From: Cupriavidus sp. WGlv3 | GTDB lineage: Bacteria; Pseudomonadota; Gammaproteobacteria; Burkholderiales; Burkholderiaceae | DNA length: 64,000 nucleotides | Assembly (NCBI RefSeq): GCF_023952475.1 | Contig: NZ_JALHRX010000003.1 | Coordinates: forward strand, 124,001-188,000 | Direction: 5' to 3' | Shown: positions 37,224 through 46,821 of the stretch, one piece after another | How positions within the stretch are numbered: position 1 is the first letter of the stretch | Layout of the letters: the number at the start of each line of letters is the position of its first letter | Translations under genes and position numbers: made by a program | Notes under the pieces: model-generated | What the model saw: only the letters and a program-made list of their open reading frames with translations | Databases searched by the model: none | Told to the model about the DNA's origin: nothing

Positions 37224-37356
37224 GCGGTTCTCCCAATCAAAACGTGATGGGTATCAGACGTGGCCGCGAGGGCGATCGTTCCGCGACATTGCAAACGATT
37301 GTTGCGGTGGCGCCGCGCGGGAATTCTTTCTTCCCCCGTGCGGGTGACGCGGATCG

Positions 37357-38181
37357 TCAGAAGGCCTGCCAGGCCTTCCACAACATATACGTGGCCAGGC
37401 ACAGCAGCAGCACGGCGAAGACCTTGCGCAGCTGGCCCACATCCATGCGGTGCGCGGTGCGCGCGCCCAGCGGCGCGGTCAGCACGCTGGCCGCGGCGAT
37501 CACCAGCAGCGCGGGCAGGTAGAGATAGCCGAGCGAAGCCGCCGGCAGTCCGGGCGCGTGCCAGCCGCTCCAGATATAGCCCGCCACGCTGGCCGCGGCG
37601 ATGGGGAAGCCGAGCGCGGCCGAGGTCGCCACCGCGTTGTGGATCGGCACATTGCACCAGGTCATGAACGGCACCGAGACAAAGGCGCCGCCCGCGCCCA
37701 CCAGGCTAGACAGGAAGCCGATCACGCCGCCCGCGCCGGCCATGCCGGCAAAGCCCGGCAACTGGCGCCCCGGCTTGGGCCGGCGGTTGCGCAGCATCTG
37801 CAGCGCCGAGAAACCGACGAAGCCCGCGAACGCCAGCGACAGCCAGCTGGTCTTCAGCGCCGCGAAGACCTTGCCGCCGCCGACCATGCCGCCGATCACG
37901 ATGCCGGGCGCCAGCGCCAGCACGATCGGCCAGCGCACCGCGCCGCGCTGGTGGTGCGCGCGCACGGACGACAGCGAGGTGAACAGGATGGTGCCCATCG
38001 AGGTGGCGATTGCCATATGGACGATGGCTTCGCCGGCAAAGCCCAGGCTGGTGAACAGCAGCGTCAGGAACGGCACCATCATCATGCCGCCGCCCACGCC
38101 GAGCAGGCCGGCGCAGAAGCCGGTGAAGGCGCCCAGCGCGAGCAGGGCGGGGATCAGCACCGGCAGGTTGTCGAACGGCAT
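37357..38181 (-). CDS. TauE/SafE-family membrane transporter
   Basis: This 274-residue inner-membrane protein has about eight helices. The paired signatures are LGAFTGFCAGLLGVGGGMMMVPFLTLLF near residue 16 and VIGFLSSLVGAGGAFVSVPFMTWCNVP near 150. The two halves are an internal repeat. This second TauE of the window is only distantly like the one at 12 kb and has no sulfur genes beside it, so the exported anion is open. Confidence 0.9.
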   Translation of the reverse strand: MPFDNLPVLIPALLALGAFTGFCAGLLGVGGGMMMVPFLTLLFTSLGFAGEAIVHMAIATSMGTILFTSLSSVRAHHQRGAVRWPIVLALAPGIVIGGMVGGGKVFAALKTSWLSLAFAGFVGFSALQMLRNRRPKPGRQLPGFAGMAGAGGVIGFLSSLVGAGGAFVSVPFMTWCNVPIHNAVATSAALGFPIAAASVAGYIWSGWHAPGLPAASLGYLYLPALLVIAAASVLTAPLGARTAHRMDVGQLRKVFAVLLLCLATYMLWKAWQAF

Positions 38182-38256
38182 CGTGTCAGCAAGTCGTTGT
38201 TATTGTCGTCAGCCTTGCCGCGCAAGGCCTGGTTCGGTGCGGCAGCGCTCAGCCGG

Positions 38257-38739
<483 letters not shown>

Positions 38740-38796
38740 GGCGCTGCTCAGGAAAGGAAGGCCCGCGCGAACGACACGGGCAAGCGTGCAGGCAAG

Positions 38797-38831
38797 AAAA
38801 AAGGCGATGGTTCAGAAAACCACCGCCTTTT
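38797..38831 (-). terminator. Rho-independent terminator downstream of the 6S-like RNA
   Basis: On the minus strand AAAAGGCGGTGGTT pairs with AACCATCGCCTTTT around a five-base loop, ending in six T residues. It sits just past the predicted RNA 3' end. On the plus strand it also ends in TTTT and may work both ways. Confidence 0.85.
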
Positions 38832-38836
38832 AGGGG

Positions 38837-39050
38837 GTCCCCGCCTCGGCCGCTGGGTCGGCATCCTGAACCCAAGTGAGGTTCAGAGTGGCTGCGGAAG
38901 TCGCATTTCGGGTACATCATCCACTCAGGGAGTCCAGGCCAGGCCCGGACTATGAATGCGACGACGCGCTCGCCCACGCGACATAATCCCGCACCATGCA
39001 ATGCATATCGGTTCAAGGAGTTTATGACCCTCACGAACCAGGCAGGGAAA
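38837..39050 (-). ncRNA. ssrS: Probable 6S RNA
   Basis: 6S RNA mimics an open promoter and binds sigma-70 RNA polymerase. Support: (1) a closing stem pairs UCCCUGCCUGG at the 5' end (39048-39038) with the GAGGCGGGGA side near the 3' end (38847-38838); (2) the 5' half contains GGUUCGUGAG and CUUGAACCGAUAU, close to E. coli UGUUCGCAAG and CUGAGCCGAUAU; (3) a small UGAACC/GGUUCA hairpin lies in the 3' half before AUGCCGACCCAGCGGC, as in E. coli; (4) a central arm GUCGCAUU/AAUGCGAC; (5) synteny zapA-RNA-EVE and a strong terminator directly downstream. Ends are approximate, and the length of about 214 nt is somewhat more than the usual 180-190. Confidence 0.65.
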
Positions 39051-39055
39051 CTGTC

Positions 39056-39093
39056 AAACGTCTGACTGTCCACGTGCTGGATGTCAGACGTTT
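39056..39093. repeat. Strong hairpin just upstream of the 6S-like RNA
   Basis: AAACGTCTGAC (39056-39066) and GTCAGACGTTT (39083-39093) are perfect 11-bp arms, with an inner TCCA/TGGA extension. It lies directly before the predicted 5' end of the RNA, so it may direct processing of a longer precursor or act as a regulatory site. Confidence 0.6.
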
Positions 39094-39188
39094 GCCGTTT
39101 CTAACAAGGATGGGATGAAAACGGCGGCCAGGCGCGATAACCTGACCTGTCAGCTGCACTTCTGTGGTGCCTCGTGCAGTCTGGCTAC

Positions 39189-39217
39189 ACTATACACCGC
39201 GTTGTTGGGCATACCAA
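39189..39217 (-). promoter_or_regulatory. Promoter upstream of the 6S-like RNA
   Basis: On the minus strand TTGGTA (39217-39212) and TATAGT (39194-39189) are exactly 17 bp apart, among the best sigma-70 matches in the window. The transcript would start near 39182, giving a precursor about 130 nt longer at the 5' end than the predicted RNA. Confidence 0.6.
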
Positions 39218-39286
39218 GTGCGCTTGCGCGTGTCGTTACATTTTGCGCAGCAGCGCGGCATCCGCAGCACATCCCACCAATGCCGC

Positions 39287-39619
39287 TCAGCCGCGCGTAC
39301 CGGTGCCCACGTGGGCATATTGCCGCAGCGCTTCGTCGGCGCGGTCGTTCAGTTCGCGGATGCGCGCGCGGATGGCATCGACCGGGATCGCGCCTTCGGC
39401 CTGCTGCTTGCGCTGCATCGATAACAGGTCCGAGGCAATGCTGATGGCGGCCATCACCGCCACGCGCTCGACGCCCTTGGCCGCGCTGCCGCTGCGCAGC
39501 TTGTTCATCTGCGTGTCGACCAGGGCCACGGCCTCGAGCAGCGCGGCCTCGTTCTCGGGCGCGATGGCGAAGCGGTAGGCCTGGCCGGCGATGTTGACTT
39601 CGACTTGCTTGTTGCTCAT
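39287..39619 (-). CDS. zapA: Cell division protein ZapA
   Basis: This 110-residue FtsZ-ring stabiliser has the short N-terminal domain VEVNIAGQAYRFAIAPENEAALLEAVALVDTQM, then VERVAVMAAISIASDLLSMQRK and a C-terminal coiled coil. Length is standard. Its ATG overlaps the stop of the preceding coiled-coil gene by 4 bp. Confidence 0.93.
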   Translation of the reverse strand: MSNKQVEVNIAGQAYRFAIAPENEAALLEAVALVDTQMNKLRSGSAAKGVERVAVMAAISIASDLLSMQRKQQAEGAIPVDAIRARIRELNDRADEALRQYAHVGTGTRG

Positions 39620-39936
39620 GCGTGTTCTCCGGGGGCCTTGTGCGTGTCGGCGCCCTGCGCCACGGCCTCTTCGCCGAGCAGGTCGAGCTGGCGCGTGTCG
39701 CTGGCGGTCGGCAGCTTGTCAAGGATGGACTGGATGCGCAGCTGCGCTTCCTCGATCTTGATATTGAGCAGTTCGCGGTCGGCGGCCATGGCCTCGCGCT
39801 CGCCGCGCAACTGCGCGGCTTCGCCCTCCAGCCGTGCGATCTCGTCGCGCAGCCGCTGGTTCTCCGCCGCCAGGGTGTCCGCATGGTGCAGCACGCGCCC
39901 GATCTTGGCGGCCAGTTGTTCGAGTTCGGTGAGCAT
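39616..39936 (-). CDS. Small coiled-coil protein upstream of zapA (ZapB-like)
   Basis: This 106-residue protein begins MLTELEQLAAKIGRVLHHADTLAAENQRLRDEIARLEGEAAQLRGE, a continuous heptad pattern to about residue 70, with a polar tail. Proteins of this type commonly precede zapA in betaproteobacteria and resemble ZapB; the division role is inferred. Start is either 39936 or an ATG at 39948 (MTGPM...). Coupled to zapA by ATGA overlap. Confidence 0.75.
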   Translation of the reverse strand: MLTELEQLAAKIGRVLHHADTLAAENQRLRDEIARLEGEAAQLRGEREAMAADRELLNIKIEEAQLRIQSILDKLPTASDTRQLDLLGEEAVAQGADTHKAPGEHA

Positions 39937-40162
39937 AGGGCCTGTCATGATGGGAGTAGTGTCAGGTATCGCGATTCTAGCCGATGCGCCGGCATGCACA
40001 ATGCGGAGGAAAGGTTTGTGACCGGCCGCCCGCATGGAAGTTGCAGGCTTCTGCACCCAAGACGCCGCGAGAGTGTGACAAAACGCTACCACGCGGGCCA
40101 TGCGCGCGGTGGGGTCGTCGCGTTGACGCGGGGGGCGAAACGCCATAGACTCGCGCACGTTC

Positions 40163-40426
40163 CAGGTGCTCGCCCTTTTCGTCCCTGGCGAAGGGGCAGT
40201 TCAACGGGAAACAGGGAGCCGGGCTGGCTGCGCGCCGGACCGGCCAACCTGTGCTGCCCCCGCAACGGTAAGCGACCGCGGTGCGCATGCGCCAGCCCCA
40301 TTGCTGGCAAGGCCCGATACGTCATCGGATGCCAGGCCACATGCCCGCAGGACCGGCCACACGCCACTGAACCGCAGGGTTCGGGAAGGCGCCGGTTCCG
40401 TGTCGCCAGCCCGGATACCGGCCTGA
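40163..40426 (+). promoter_or_regulatory. Cobalamin riboswitch (B12 element)
   Basis: This leader senses adenosylcobalamin and lowers expression of the B12 genes that follow. The conserved pieces are in order: the GGTGC/GGGAA part at the 5' side, GCCAACCTGTGCTGCCCCCG with CAACGGTAAGC (40244-40274), the B12 box GCCACTG (40373-40379) followed by CGGGAAGGC, and closing AGCCCGGATACCGGCCTG (to 40425). It ends 89 bp before the btuB start, enough for an expression platform that sequesters the ribosome site. Confidence 0.92.
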
Positions 40427-40514
40427 ACGCGGGCTGCCGCCCGTGCGCGGCACGCCTCATCGCCATATGGCCCGCGGGGGAACGGGCCCGGCCGTTCCTA
40501 CCCAGTCCTGCATC

Positions 40515-42407
40515 ATGCGTTCATCGCTTCACAGGTCGACCCGCCCGGCAAGCCCGGCGGTGCGTCCGTCCGTGCCCGCCATCCTGGCGGCCATGGCCTC
40601 GTTCACCCTCGTTCCCGGTACCGCTTCCGCGCAGGCGGCGGACAGCCGCACCGCGCAGCTCGCGCCGGTGGTGGTCACTTCCACCCGCACCGCGCAGTCG
40701 ATTACCGAGGCGCTGCCGCACACCACGGTGGTCACGCAGCAGGACATCGTCAATGCGCAGGCACCGGACCTGCGCACGCTGCTGCGCAGCCAGGCCGGCG
40801 TCGAGTTCGCGACCAACGGCGGCATGGGCAGCAATACCTCGCTGTTCATGCGCGGCGCCAACTCCAACCAGACCCTGATCCTGATCGATGGCGTGCGGGT
40901 GTCGTCGGCCAGCAGCGGCACCGCGCAGCTGGCCAATATCCTGCCGGACCAGATCGACCGCATCGAGGTGGTGCGCGGCAACGTCTCGGCGCTTTACGGC
41001 TCGGACGCGATCGGCGGCGTGGTGCAGATCTTCACCAAGAGCGGCGCGGGCCAGGCCCCGGCGGCCAATGCCGCGCTCGAGTACGGCAGCAACAATACGC
41101 GCCAGGGCACGGTCGGCTATGGCGGCCAGGTCGGCGACACCTCGTTCAACCTGACCGGCTCGGCGTTCAAGACCGACGGCTTCTCGTCGATCAATACCAA
41201 GCAGGCGCCGCGCGCCAACCCCAACGACAACCCGTACGAGAACCAGAGCGTGTCGGGCCAGGTGAAGCACCGCTTCACGCCCAACTGGGATGCGGGCATC
41301 ACCGGCTACTACTCGAAGAGCAAGCTGTCGTTCGACAGCGCCTTCGGCCGCCCCACCGACGACAACCGCACCGACAGCGAGCTGTACACGCTGTCGGCCT
41401 TCGTCAACGGCAAGCTGGGCGCGGACTGGACCACGCATTTCAAGCTGTCGCAGAGCGAGGACCGCAGCGATACCTTCCTCAACGGCAGGCCCAACGGCAC
41501 CTTCAATACCCGCAACCGCCAGTTCAACTGGCAGAACGAGTACGCGCTGGCCGCCGGCCACACGCTGCTGTTCGGCACCGACTACCTGCAGCAGGAGCTG
41601 GACTCGAGCGCCTACGGCGCGCCGACGCGCAATGTGTTCTCGGTGTTCGGCGGCTATGACGGTCGCTTCGGCAAGCACCAGCTGCAGCTCAACGCGCGCA
41701 ACGACCATTATTCCGACTTCGGCAACCAGGGCAGCTTCTTCGCCGGCTACGGCTACAACCTGACCGATGCCTTCAAGCTGATCGCCAGCGTCAGCAATGC
41801 CTTCCGCGCGCCGACCTTCAACGAGCTGTACTACCCCAACTTCGGCCAGCCCAACCTGCAGCCCGAGCGTGCCAAGTCGGTCGAGGCCGGCGTGCAGTAC
41901 ACCACCGCCGGCGCCGGCCTGCTGCGCGTGACCGCGTTCGAGACGCGCTACCACGACCTGATCGTGTCGGCGCAGCAGCCCAACGGCATGTTCCTGGCGC
42001 AGAACGTCAACCAGGCCAAGGTGCAGGGCATCGAGGCCTCGTGGCGCGCCAGCGTCTACGGCACCGACCTCGGCGCCAGCGTGACCTTCCAGAACCCGGT
42101 CGACGAGCAGACCAACACCCAGCTGCTGCGCCGTGCGCGCCGCCATGCCGCGCTGGACGTGGGCCGCAATGTCGGCAACTGGCGCTTCGGCGGCGAATGG
42201 CTGCTGTCGTCGTCGCGCATGGATGCCGGCTCGCGCCGGCTGGGCGGATACGGTATCGTCAACCTCACCGCCCGCTACAACATCGACAAGCAATGGTTCA
42301 TCGCCGCCCGCGTCGAAAACCTGTTCGACAAGGACTACCAGCTCGCCTACCCCTACAACACGCAGGGGCGCGCGGGCTTCATCACGCTGGGCTGGCGCCA
42401 GCGATGA
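40515..42407 (+). CDS. btuB: TonB-dependent vitamin B12 outer-membrane receptor
   Basis: This 630-residue receptor begins with a signal peptide of about 40 residues. The TonB-box region LAPVVVTSTRTAQS follows, then the plug domain (ALPHTTVVTQQDI through DQIDRIEVVRGNVSALYGSDAIGGVVQIFTK). The beta-barrel has SNAFRAPTFNELYYP and a terminal strand ending GFITLGWRQR. Riboswitch control and the following btuCD genes fix the substrate as cobalamin or cobinamide. An upstream frame extension from 40443 overlaps the riboswitch region and is not used. Confidence 0.93.
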   Translation: MRSSLHRSTRPASPAVRPSVPAILAAMASFTLVPGTASAQAADSRTAQLAPVVVTSTRTAQSITEALPHTTVVTQQDIVNAQAPDLRTLLRSQAGVEFATNGGMGSNTSLFMRGANSNQTLILIDGVRVSSASSGTAQLANILPDQIDRIEVVRGNVSALYGSDAIGGVVQIFTKSGAGQAPAANAALEYGSNNTRQGTVGYGGQVGDTSFNLTGSAFKTDGFSSINTKQAPRANPNDNPYENQSVSGQVKHRFTPNWDAGITGYYSKSKLSFDSAFGRPTDDNRTDSELYTLSAFVNGKLGADWTTHFKLSQSEDRSDTFLNGRPNGTFNTRNRQFNWQNEYALAAGHTLLFGTDYLQQELDSSAYGAPTRNVFSVFGGYDGRFGKHQLQLNARNDHYSDFGNQGSFFAGYGYNLTDAFKLIASVSNAFRAPTFNELYYPNFGQPNLQPERAKSVEAGVQYTTAGAGLLRVTAFETRYHDLIVSAQQPNGMFLAQNVNQAKVQGIEASWRASVYGTDLGASVTFQNPVDEQTNTQLLRRARRHAALDVGRNVGNWRFGGEWLLSSSRMDAGSRRLGGYGIVNLTARYNIDKQWFIAARVENLFDKDYQLAYPYNTQGRAGFITLGWRQR

Positions 42408-42448
42408 GTGCGCGGGCGCGCCATGTGTGAGTCCCATGCGTGAGTTCC

Positions 42449-43456
42449 ATGTCTGAGTTCCGGCGCGCCCTCGCAATCTGGCTGGTGCTGGCGTTCGCGG
42501 CGCTGCTGGCGTTCGCCTTGTCGCTGGCGCTGGGCAGCGTTGCGCTCGATGCGGGCCAGCTGTGGCTGGCGCTCAGCGGCGCCGACACCGGCACCGCCGG
42601 CGCCATCGTGCATGAGCTGCGCCTGCCGCGCGCGGCCGCGGCCTTTGCCTGCGGCGGGCTGCTGGCCCTGTCGGGTGCGCTGATGCAGGTGCTGCTGCGC
42701 AACCCCCTGGCCGAGCCCTACGTGCTGGGCGTATCGGGCGGCGCCTCCACCGCCGCGCTGCTGGCAATGCTGGCGCTGGCGCCGTGGTGGGGCGTGCAGG
42801 CGGCCGCGGCGCTCGGCGCCTTGCTGGCGATGGTGCTGGTGGCCTCGCTGGCGCGGCGCGACCTGCTGCATCCGCAGGTGCAGGGCGGCCATCGCGAGGC
42901 CGGCGCGCGGCTGCTGCTGACCGGCGTGATCCTGGCCGCCGGCTGGGGCGCGGTGATTACGCTGATCCTGTCAATCGCGCCGGAGTCGCGCCTGCGCGGC
43001 ATGCTGTTCTGGCTCACCGGCGACCTGGGCGGCACCGCCAGCTACGGCGGCGCGCTGGCCATGCTGGCGGCGGCGCTGCTGCTGGCCATGCCGATGGCGC
43101 GCGCGCTCAACGTGATGCTGCTGGGCGAGACCGTGGCGCAGGCGCTGGGCGTGCGCGTCGGGCGCGTGCGGCTGGCGACCTTCATGCTGGCATCGCTGTG
43201 CATTGCGGCGGCCATCACCACCGCCGGCTCGATCGGCTTTGTGGGGCTGGTGGTGCCGCACCTGGTGCGGCTCGCCTGGGGCAACGACCAGCGCATGCTG
43301 CTGCCGGCCGCGACGCTGTTGGGCGGCGCGCTGCTGATGGCCGCCGACCTGATCGCGCGCACCGTGGTGGCGCCGGCGCAGTTGCCGGTAGGGGTGATCA
43401 CCGGGCTGCTGGGCGTGCCGACCTTCCTGTACCTGCTGTTGCGGAGGCCGCGATGA
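42449..43456 (+). CDS. btuC: Vitamin B12 ABC transporter permease
   Basis: This 335-residue FecCD/BtuC-type permease has about ten transmembrane helices. Signatures include ELRLPRAAAAFACGGLLALSGALMQVLLRNPLAEPYVLGVSGGAS and the cytoplasmic coupling segment LLGETVAQALGVRVGRVR, followed by GSIGFVGLVVPHLVRL. The ATG at 42449 is favoured over a GTG at 42440. Its stop overlaps the btuD start (ATGA). Confidence 0.93.
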   Translation: MSEFRRALAIWLVLAFAALLAFALSLALGSVALDAGQLWLALSGADTGTAGAIVHELRLPRAAAAFACGGLLALSGALMQVLLRNPLAEPYVLGVSGGASTAALLAMLALAPWWGVQAAAALGALLAMVLVASLARRDLLHPQVQGGHREAGARLLLTGVILAAGWGAVITLILSIAPESRLRGMLFWLTGDLGGTASYGGALAMLAAALLLAMPMARALNVMLLGETVAQALGVRVGRVRLATFMLASLCIAAAITTAGSIGFVGLVVPHLVRLAWGNDQRMLLPAATLLGGALLMAADLIARTVVAPAQLPVGVITGLLGVPTFLYLLLRRPR

Positions 43457-44295
43457 GCGCAGGCGCGCACTGGTCCGTTCCGCTCGCTGCCTGTCCGCGC
43501 CTGGCGCTGCGCGAGCTGCACCTGCGCACCAGCCAGCGCGTGCTGGTGGAGCGCCTGAGCCTGGCCATCGGCCCCGGCGAGCTGTGGTGCATCGCCGGCC
43601 CCAACGGCGCCGGCAAGTCCACGCTGATGACGGTGCTGGCCGGATTGCGCCACGCCGACGGTGGCAGCGTCGAGATCGACGGCACCGCGCCGGCGCTGGT
43701 CGACCCCGCGCTGCTGGCGCGCCAGCGCGCCTATCTGCCGCAAGCCGTGCACGACACCTTCCCGATGCCGGTGCTCGACGCCGTGCGCGTGGGCCGCCAT
43801 CCGCACCTGTCCGGCTGGGGCTGGAGCGGGCGCGAGGACGACCGCATCGTGCACGACGTGATCCGCGCCATGGATATCGAGGCGCTGGCCGCGCGCGATG
43901 TGCTGACCCTGTCCGGCGGCGAACGCCAGCGCGTGTCGCTGGCCGCGGCGCTGGCGCAGCAGGCGCCGCTGCTGCTGCTGGACGAACCAGTCTCGCACCT
44001 GGACCTGCGCCACCAGATCCTGGTGCTGGAGCAGCTGGCCACGCTGGCCAGGGCGGGGCGCCACGCCATCGTGGTGATCCTGCACGACCTGACGCTGGCG
44101 CTGCGCTACGCCACCCATGCCCTGCTGATGGCCGAAGACGGCACCGCGCTGCACGGCCCTGCCGCGCAGGTGCTCACCCCCGAACACTGCTCGCGCGCGC
44201 TGCGCACCGCGATCGTCAGCGTGACCGACGGCGTGCATACCGCGCTGGTTCCCGATGGCGCGCGCCCGAGCACACCAAACTTACACCATGACTGA
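43453..44295 (+). CDS. btuD: Vitamin B12 ABC transporter ATPase
   Basis: This 280-residue ATPase has Walker A GPNGAGKST near residue 50, Q-loop LPQAVHDTF, signature LSGGERQRVSLA near 155 and Walker B LLLLDEPVSHLD. The helical domain HLSGWGWSGREDD is typical of FecE/BtuD importers. The 3' end overlaps cobO by 8 bp. Works with BtuC and the BtuF encoded at 47.4-48.3 kb. Confidence 0.93.
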   Translation: MSAGAHWSVPLAACPRLALRELHLRTSQRVLVERLSLAIGPGELWCIAGPNGAGKSTLMTVLAGLRHADGGSVEIDGTAPALVDPALLARQRAYLPQAVHDTFPMPVLDAVRVGRHPHLSGWGWSGREDDRIVHDVIRAMDIEALAARDVLTLSGGERQRVSLAAALAQQAPLLLLDEPVSHLDLRHQILVLEQLATLARAGRHAIVVILHDLTLALRYATHALLMAEDGTALHGPAAQVLTPEHCSRALRTAIVSVTDGVHTALVPDGARPSTPNLHHD

Positions 44296-44920
44296 ACACC
44301 ACAACCCCGCCCCGCAGGACCCCGACCGCGATGCCCGCCACCAGGCGCGCATGGTGCGCAAGAAGGAAGTCATCGACGCCAAGATCGCCGCCGCTCAGGA
44401 CGAGCGCGGCGTGATCGTCATCACCACCGGCAACGGCAAGGGCAAGTCCAGCTCCGGCTTCGGCATGGTGGTGCGCGCGCTCGGCCACGGCATGCGCACC
44501 GGCGTGGTCCAGTTCATCAAGGGCGCGCAGCCGACCGGCGAAGAAATGTTCCTGCGCCGCTTTCCCGACCAATGCGCCTTCCACGTGATGGGCGAGGGCT
44601 ATACCTGGGAAACCCAGGACCGTGCCCGCGACGTGGCCAAGGCCGAGGCCGCGTGGGAGGTGGCGCGCGGCATGCTGCGCGATCCCGGCATCGGCCTGGT
44701 GTTGTTCGACGAACTCAACATCGCGCTCAAGCTGCACTATCTTGATGTGGAGCAGGTCATCGCCGACCTGCGCGCGCGCCCGCCGATGCAGCACGTGGTC
44801 ATTACCGGCCGCGGCGCGCCGCCGGCGCTGGTGGAGGCGGCCGACACCGTCACCGACATGACCCCGGTCAAGCACGCGTTCCAGCAGGGCATCAAGGCCC
44901 AGCGCGGCGTGGAAATGTAG
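44288..44920 (+). CDS. cobO: Cob(I)yrinic acid a,c-diamide adenosyltransferase
   Basis: This 210-residue CobA/CobO/BtuR-type enzyme adds the 5'-deoxyadenosyl group to cobalt. The modified P-loop VIVITTGNGKGKSSSGFG is near residues 43-60; GVVQFIKGA and VLFDELNIALKLHYLD follow. Length is typical (about 200). It starts inside the end of btuD. Confidence 0.94.
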   Translation: MTEHHNPAPQDPDRDARHQARMVRKKEVIDAKIAAAQDERGVIVITTGNGKGKSSSGFGMVVRALGHGMRTGVVQFIKGAQPTGEEMFLRRFPDQCAFHVMGEGYTWETQDRARDVAKAEAAWEVARGMLRDPGIGLVLFDELNIALKLHYLDVEQVIADLRARPPMQHVVITGRGAPPALVEAADTVTDMTPVKHAFQQGIKAQRGVEM

Positions 44921-44947
44921 CCCGTTTTCTTTCCGAGTATCCGCATC

Positions 44948-45988
44948 ATGCAGTTTCCCGAAATCCCTCCGCTCGACGACGCGCTGCGCCCGGTGCTGCA
45001 GGCCGCCATCGACGACAAGACCAAGCCGCTCGGCGCGCTCGGCCGGCTTGAAGCCTTGGCCCTGCAGCTGGGCCTGATCCAGGGCACCGCGCGGCCTGTG
45101 CTGCGTCGGCCCACGGTGATCGTGTTCGCCGCCGACCATGGCGTCGCCGACGCCGGTGTCAGCGCCTATCCGGCCGAGGTCACGGCGCAGATGGTGCAGA
45201 ACTTTCTGGCCGGCGGCGCGGCGATCAACGTGTTCTCGCGCCAGCACGGCATCGCGCTGGAGATCGTCGACGCGGGCGTGCGCGTGCCGCTGCCGGCGGC
45301 GCCGGGACTGGTCAACTGCCGTATCGCCGATGGCACCCGCAACTTCGCGGAGGAGCCGGCGATGACGCCGGAGCAGGCCGCCGCGGCGATGACCGCCGGC
45401 ATGGCGCGCGTGCTGCGCCATGCGCAGCAGGGCTGCAACGTGGTCGGCTTCGGCGAGATGGGCATCGCCAATACCTCGGCCGCGGCGTGCCTGATGCAGC
45501 GGCTGACCGGCCTGACGCTGGAGGATTGCATCGGGCGCGGCACCGGCCTGGACGATGCCGGCCTGGCGCGCAAGCGCGAGGTGCTGGCCGGCGCGCTGGC
45601 GCGGCATGCCGGGGCGCAGACGCCGCTGGACGTGCTGGCCACTTTCGGCGGCTTCGAGATCGCGATGATGGCTGGCGCCTTCCTGGCCGCCGCGGCCAGC
45701 CGCATGGTGATCCTGGTCGACGGCTTTATCGCCACGGCCGCGCTATTGGTGGCGCAGCGGCTGGACCCCAACGTGCTGCAGTACTGCGTGTTCACGCACT
45801 GCTCGCACGAGCGCGGCCACCGCGCGCTGCTGGCGCAGTTCGATGCCGCGCCGCTGCTGGCGCTGGACCTGCGCCTGGGCGAAGGCACGGGTTGCGCGCT
45901 GGCCTGGCCGCTGCTGGCCTCGGCCGTGGCGTTCCTGAGCGAGATGGCCACCTTCAGCGGCGCGGGCGTCAGCACCGCGTCGCCATGA
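44948..45988 (+). CDS. cobT: Nicotinate-nucleotide:dimethylbenzimidazole phosphoribosyltransferase
   Basis: This 346-residue enzyme makes alpha-ribazole phosphate, the lower-ligand precursor. Signatures: [20 protein letters not shown] at 20-39, [31 protein letters not shown], and the catalytic glutamate in [16 protein letters not shown] (Glu312). ATGA overlap with cobS shows coupling to the next pathway step. Confidence 0.95.
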   Translation: MQFPEIPPLDDALRPVLQAAIDDKTKPLGALGRLEALALQLGLIQGTARPVLRRPTVIVFAADHGVADAGVSAYPAEVTAQMVQNFLAGGAAINVFSRQHGIALEIVDAGVRVPLPAAPGLVNCRIADGTRNFAEEPAMTPEQAAAAMTAGMARVLRHAQQGCNVVGFGEMGIANTSAAACLMQRLTGLTLEDCIGRGTGLDDAGLARKREVLAGALARHAGAQTPLDVLATFGGFEIAMMAGAFLAAAASRMVILVDGFIATAALLVAQRLDPNVLQYCVFTHCSHERGHRALLAQFDAAPLLALDLRLGEGTGCALAWPLLASAVAFLSEMATFSGAGVSTASP

Positions 45989-46821
45989 GCGTGCCGACCG
46001 ACCCGGTGCCTGCACCCAGCCCCGATCCCCGCAGCCCCGCGGGCGTGGCTGGCGAACTCCGCTATTTCCTGACGGCGCTGGGCTACTTCACGCGCGTGCC
46101 GCTGCCGGGCTGGCTGGCGCGCTGGGTCGGATTCGAACCGCATTACCTGCACGCCGCGGCGCGCTATTTCCCGCTGGTCGGGCTACTGGTGGGCGGCGCG
46201 GGCGCGCTGGTCACCTGGGGTGCGGCGCTGTGGTGGCCGCCCGGCGTGGCCGTGCTGCTGGGCATGGCCGCGACGCTGTTGCTGACCGGCGCCTTCCATG
46301 AAGACGGGCTGGCCGATTGCGTCGACGCCTTCGGTGGTGCGTGGCAGCGCGACGACGTGCTGCGCATCATGCACGATTCGCGCATCGGCGCGTTTGGCGC
46401 GATTGCGCTGGTGGTGGCGCTGCTGCTGAAGTGGCAGCTCTTGGTGGCGATCGCCGGGCGCGGCGGCATCGCGGTGCTGCTTGCCGTACTGGTCGCCGCG
46501 CATGCCGCCAGCCGCGCGATGGCGGTCAGCTATCTCGCCACGCTGGCCTACGTGCGCCCCGAGGGCAAGGCCAAGCCGGTGGCGCAGAAGCTGGCCGGTG
46601 CTGGCCTGGCGTTCGCGCTGCTGTGCGGGCTGGTGCCGCTGTGGCTGGTGTCGCCGGGGTTCGGCGCGGCGGCCCTGGCAGCGTTGCTGGTTTTGCGCCT
46701 GCTGCTCGGCCGCTACTTCGTGCGCCGCATCGGCGGCTATACCGGCGACTGCCTGGGCATGGCCCAGCAATGCGCCGAAATGCTGCTCTACCTGGTGGCC
46801 GCGGCATGGACGTGGTCCTGA
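45985..46821 (+). CDS. cobS: Adenosylcobinamide-GDP ribazoletransferase (cobalamin synthase)
   Basis: This 278-residue polytopic inner-membrane enzyme joins adenosylcobinamide-GDP with alpha-ribazole (phosphate). The Mg-binding block [37 protein letters not shown] is conserved near 98-135, with YFTRVPLP at the start and [21 protein letters not shown] at the end. The 3' end overlaps cobC by 16 bp. Confidence 0.94.
   Translation: MSVPTDPVPAPSPDPRSPAGVAGELRYFLTALGYFTRVPLPGWLARWVGFEPHYLHAAARYFPLVGLLVGGAGALVTWGAALWWPPGVAVLLGMAATLLLTGAFHEDGLADCVDAFGGAWQRDDVLRIMHDSRIGAFGAIALVVALLLKWQLLVAIAGRGGIAVLLAVLVAAHAASRAMAVSYLATLAYVRPEGKAKPVAQKLAGAGLAFALLCGLVPLWLVSPGFGAAALAALLVLRLLLGRYFVRRIGGYTGDCLGMAQQCAEMLLYLVAAAWTWS

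Noticed and set aside
38837-38960. Reading the structured RNA between zapA and EVE as the small 4.5S (SRP) RNA
   Set aside because: The conserved GGTCAGGTCCGGAAGG-type loop of SRP RNA is absent on both strands, whereas 6S-like elements are present on the minus strand.
40521-42476. 651-codon minus-strand frame opposite btuB
   Set aside because: It is a shadow of btuB; the plus-strand gene has signal peptide, TonB box, plug and barrel motifs and follows a riboswitch.
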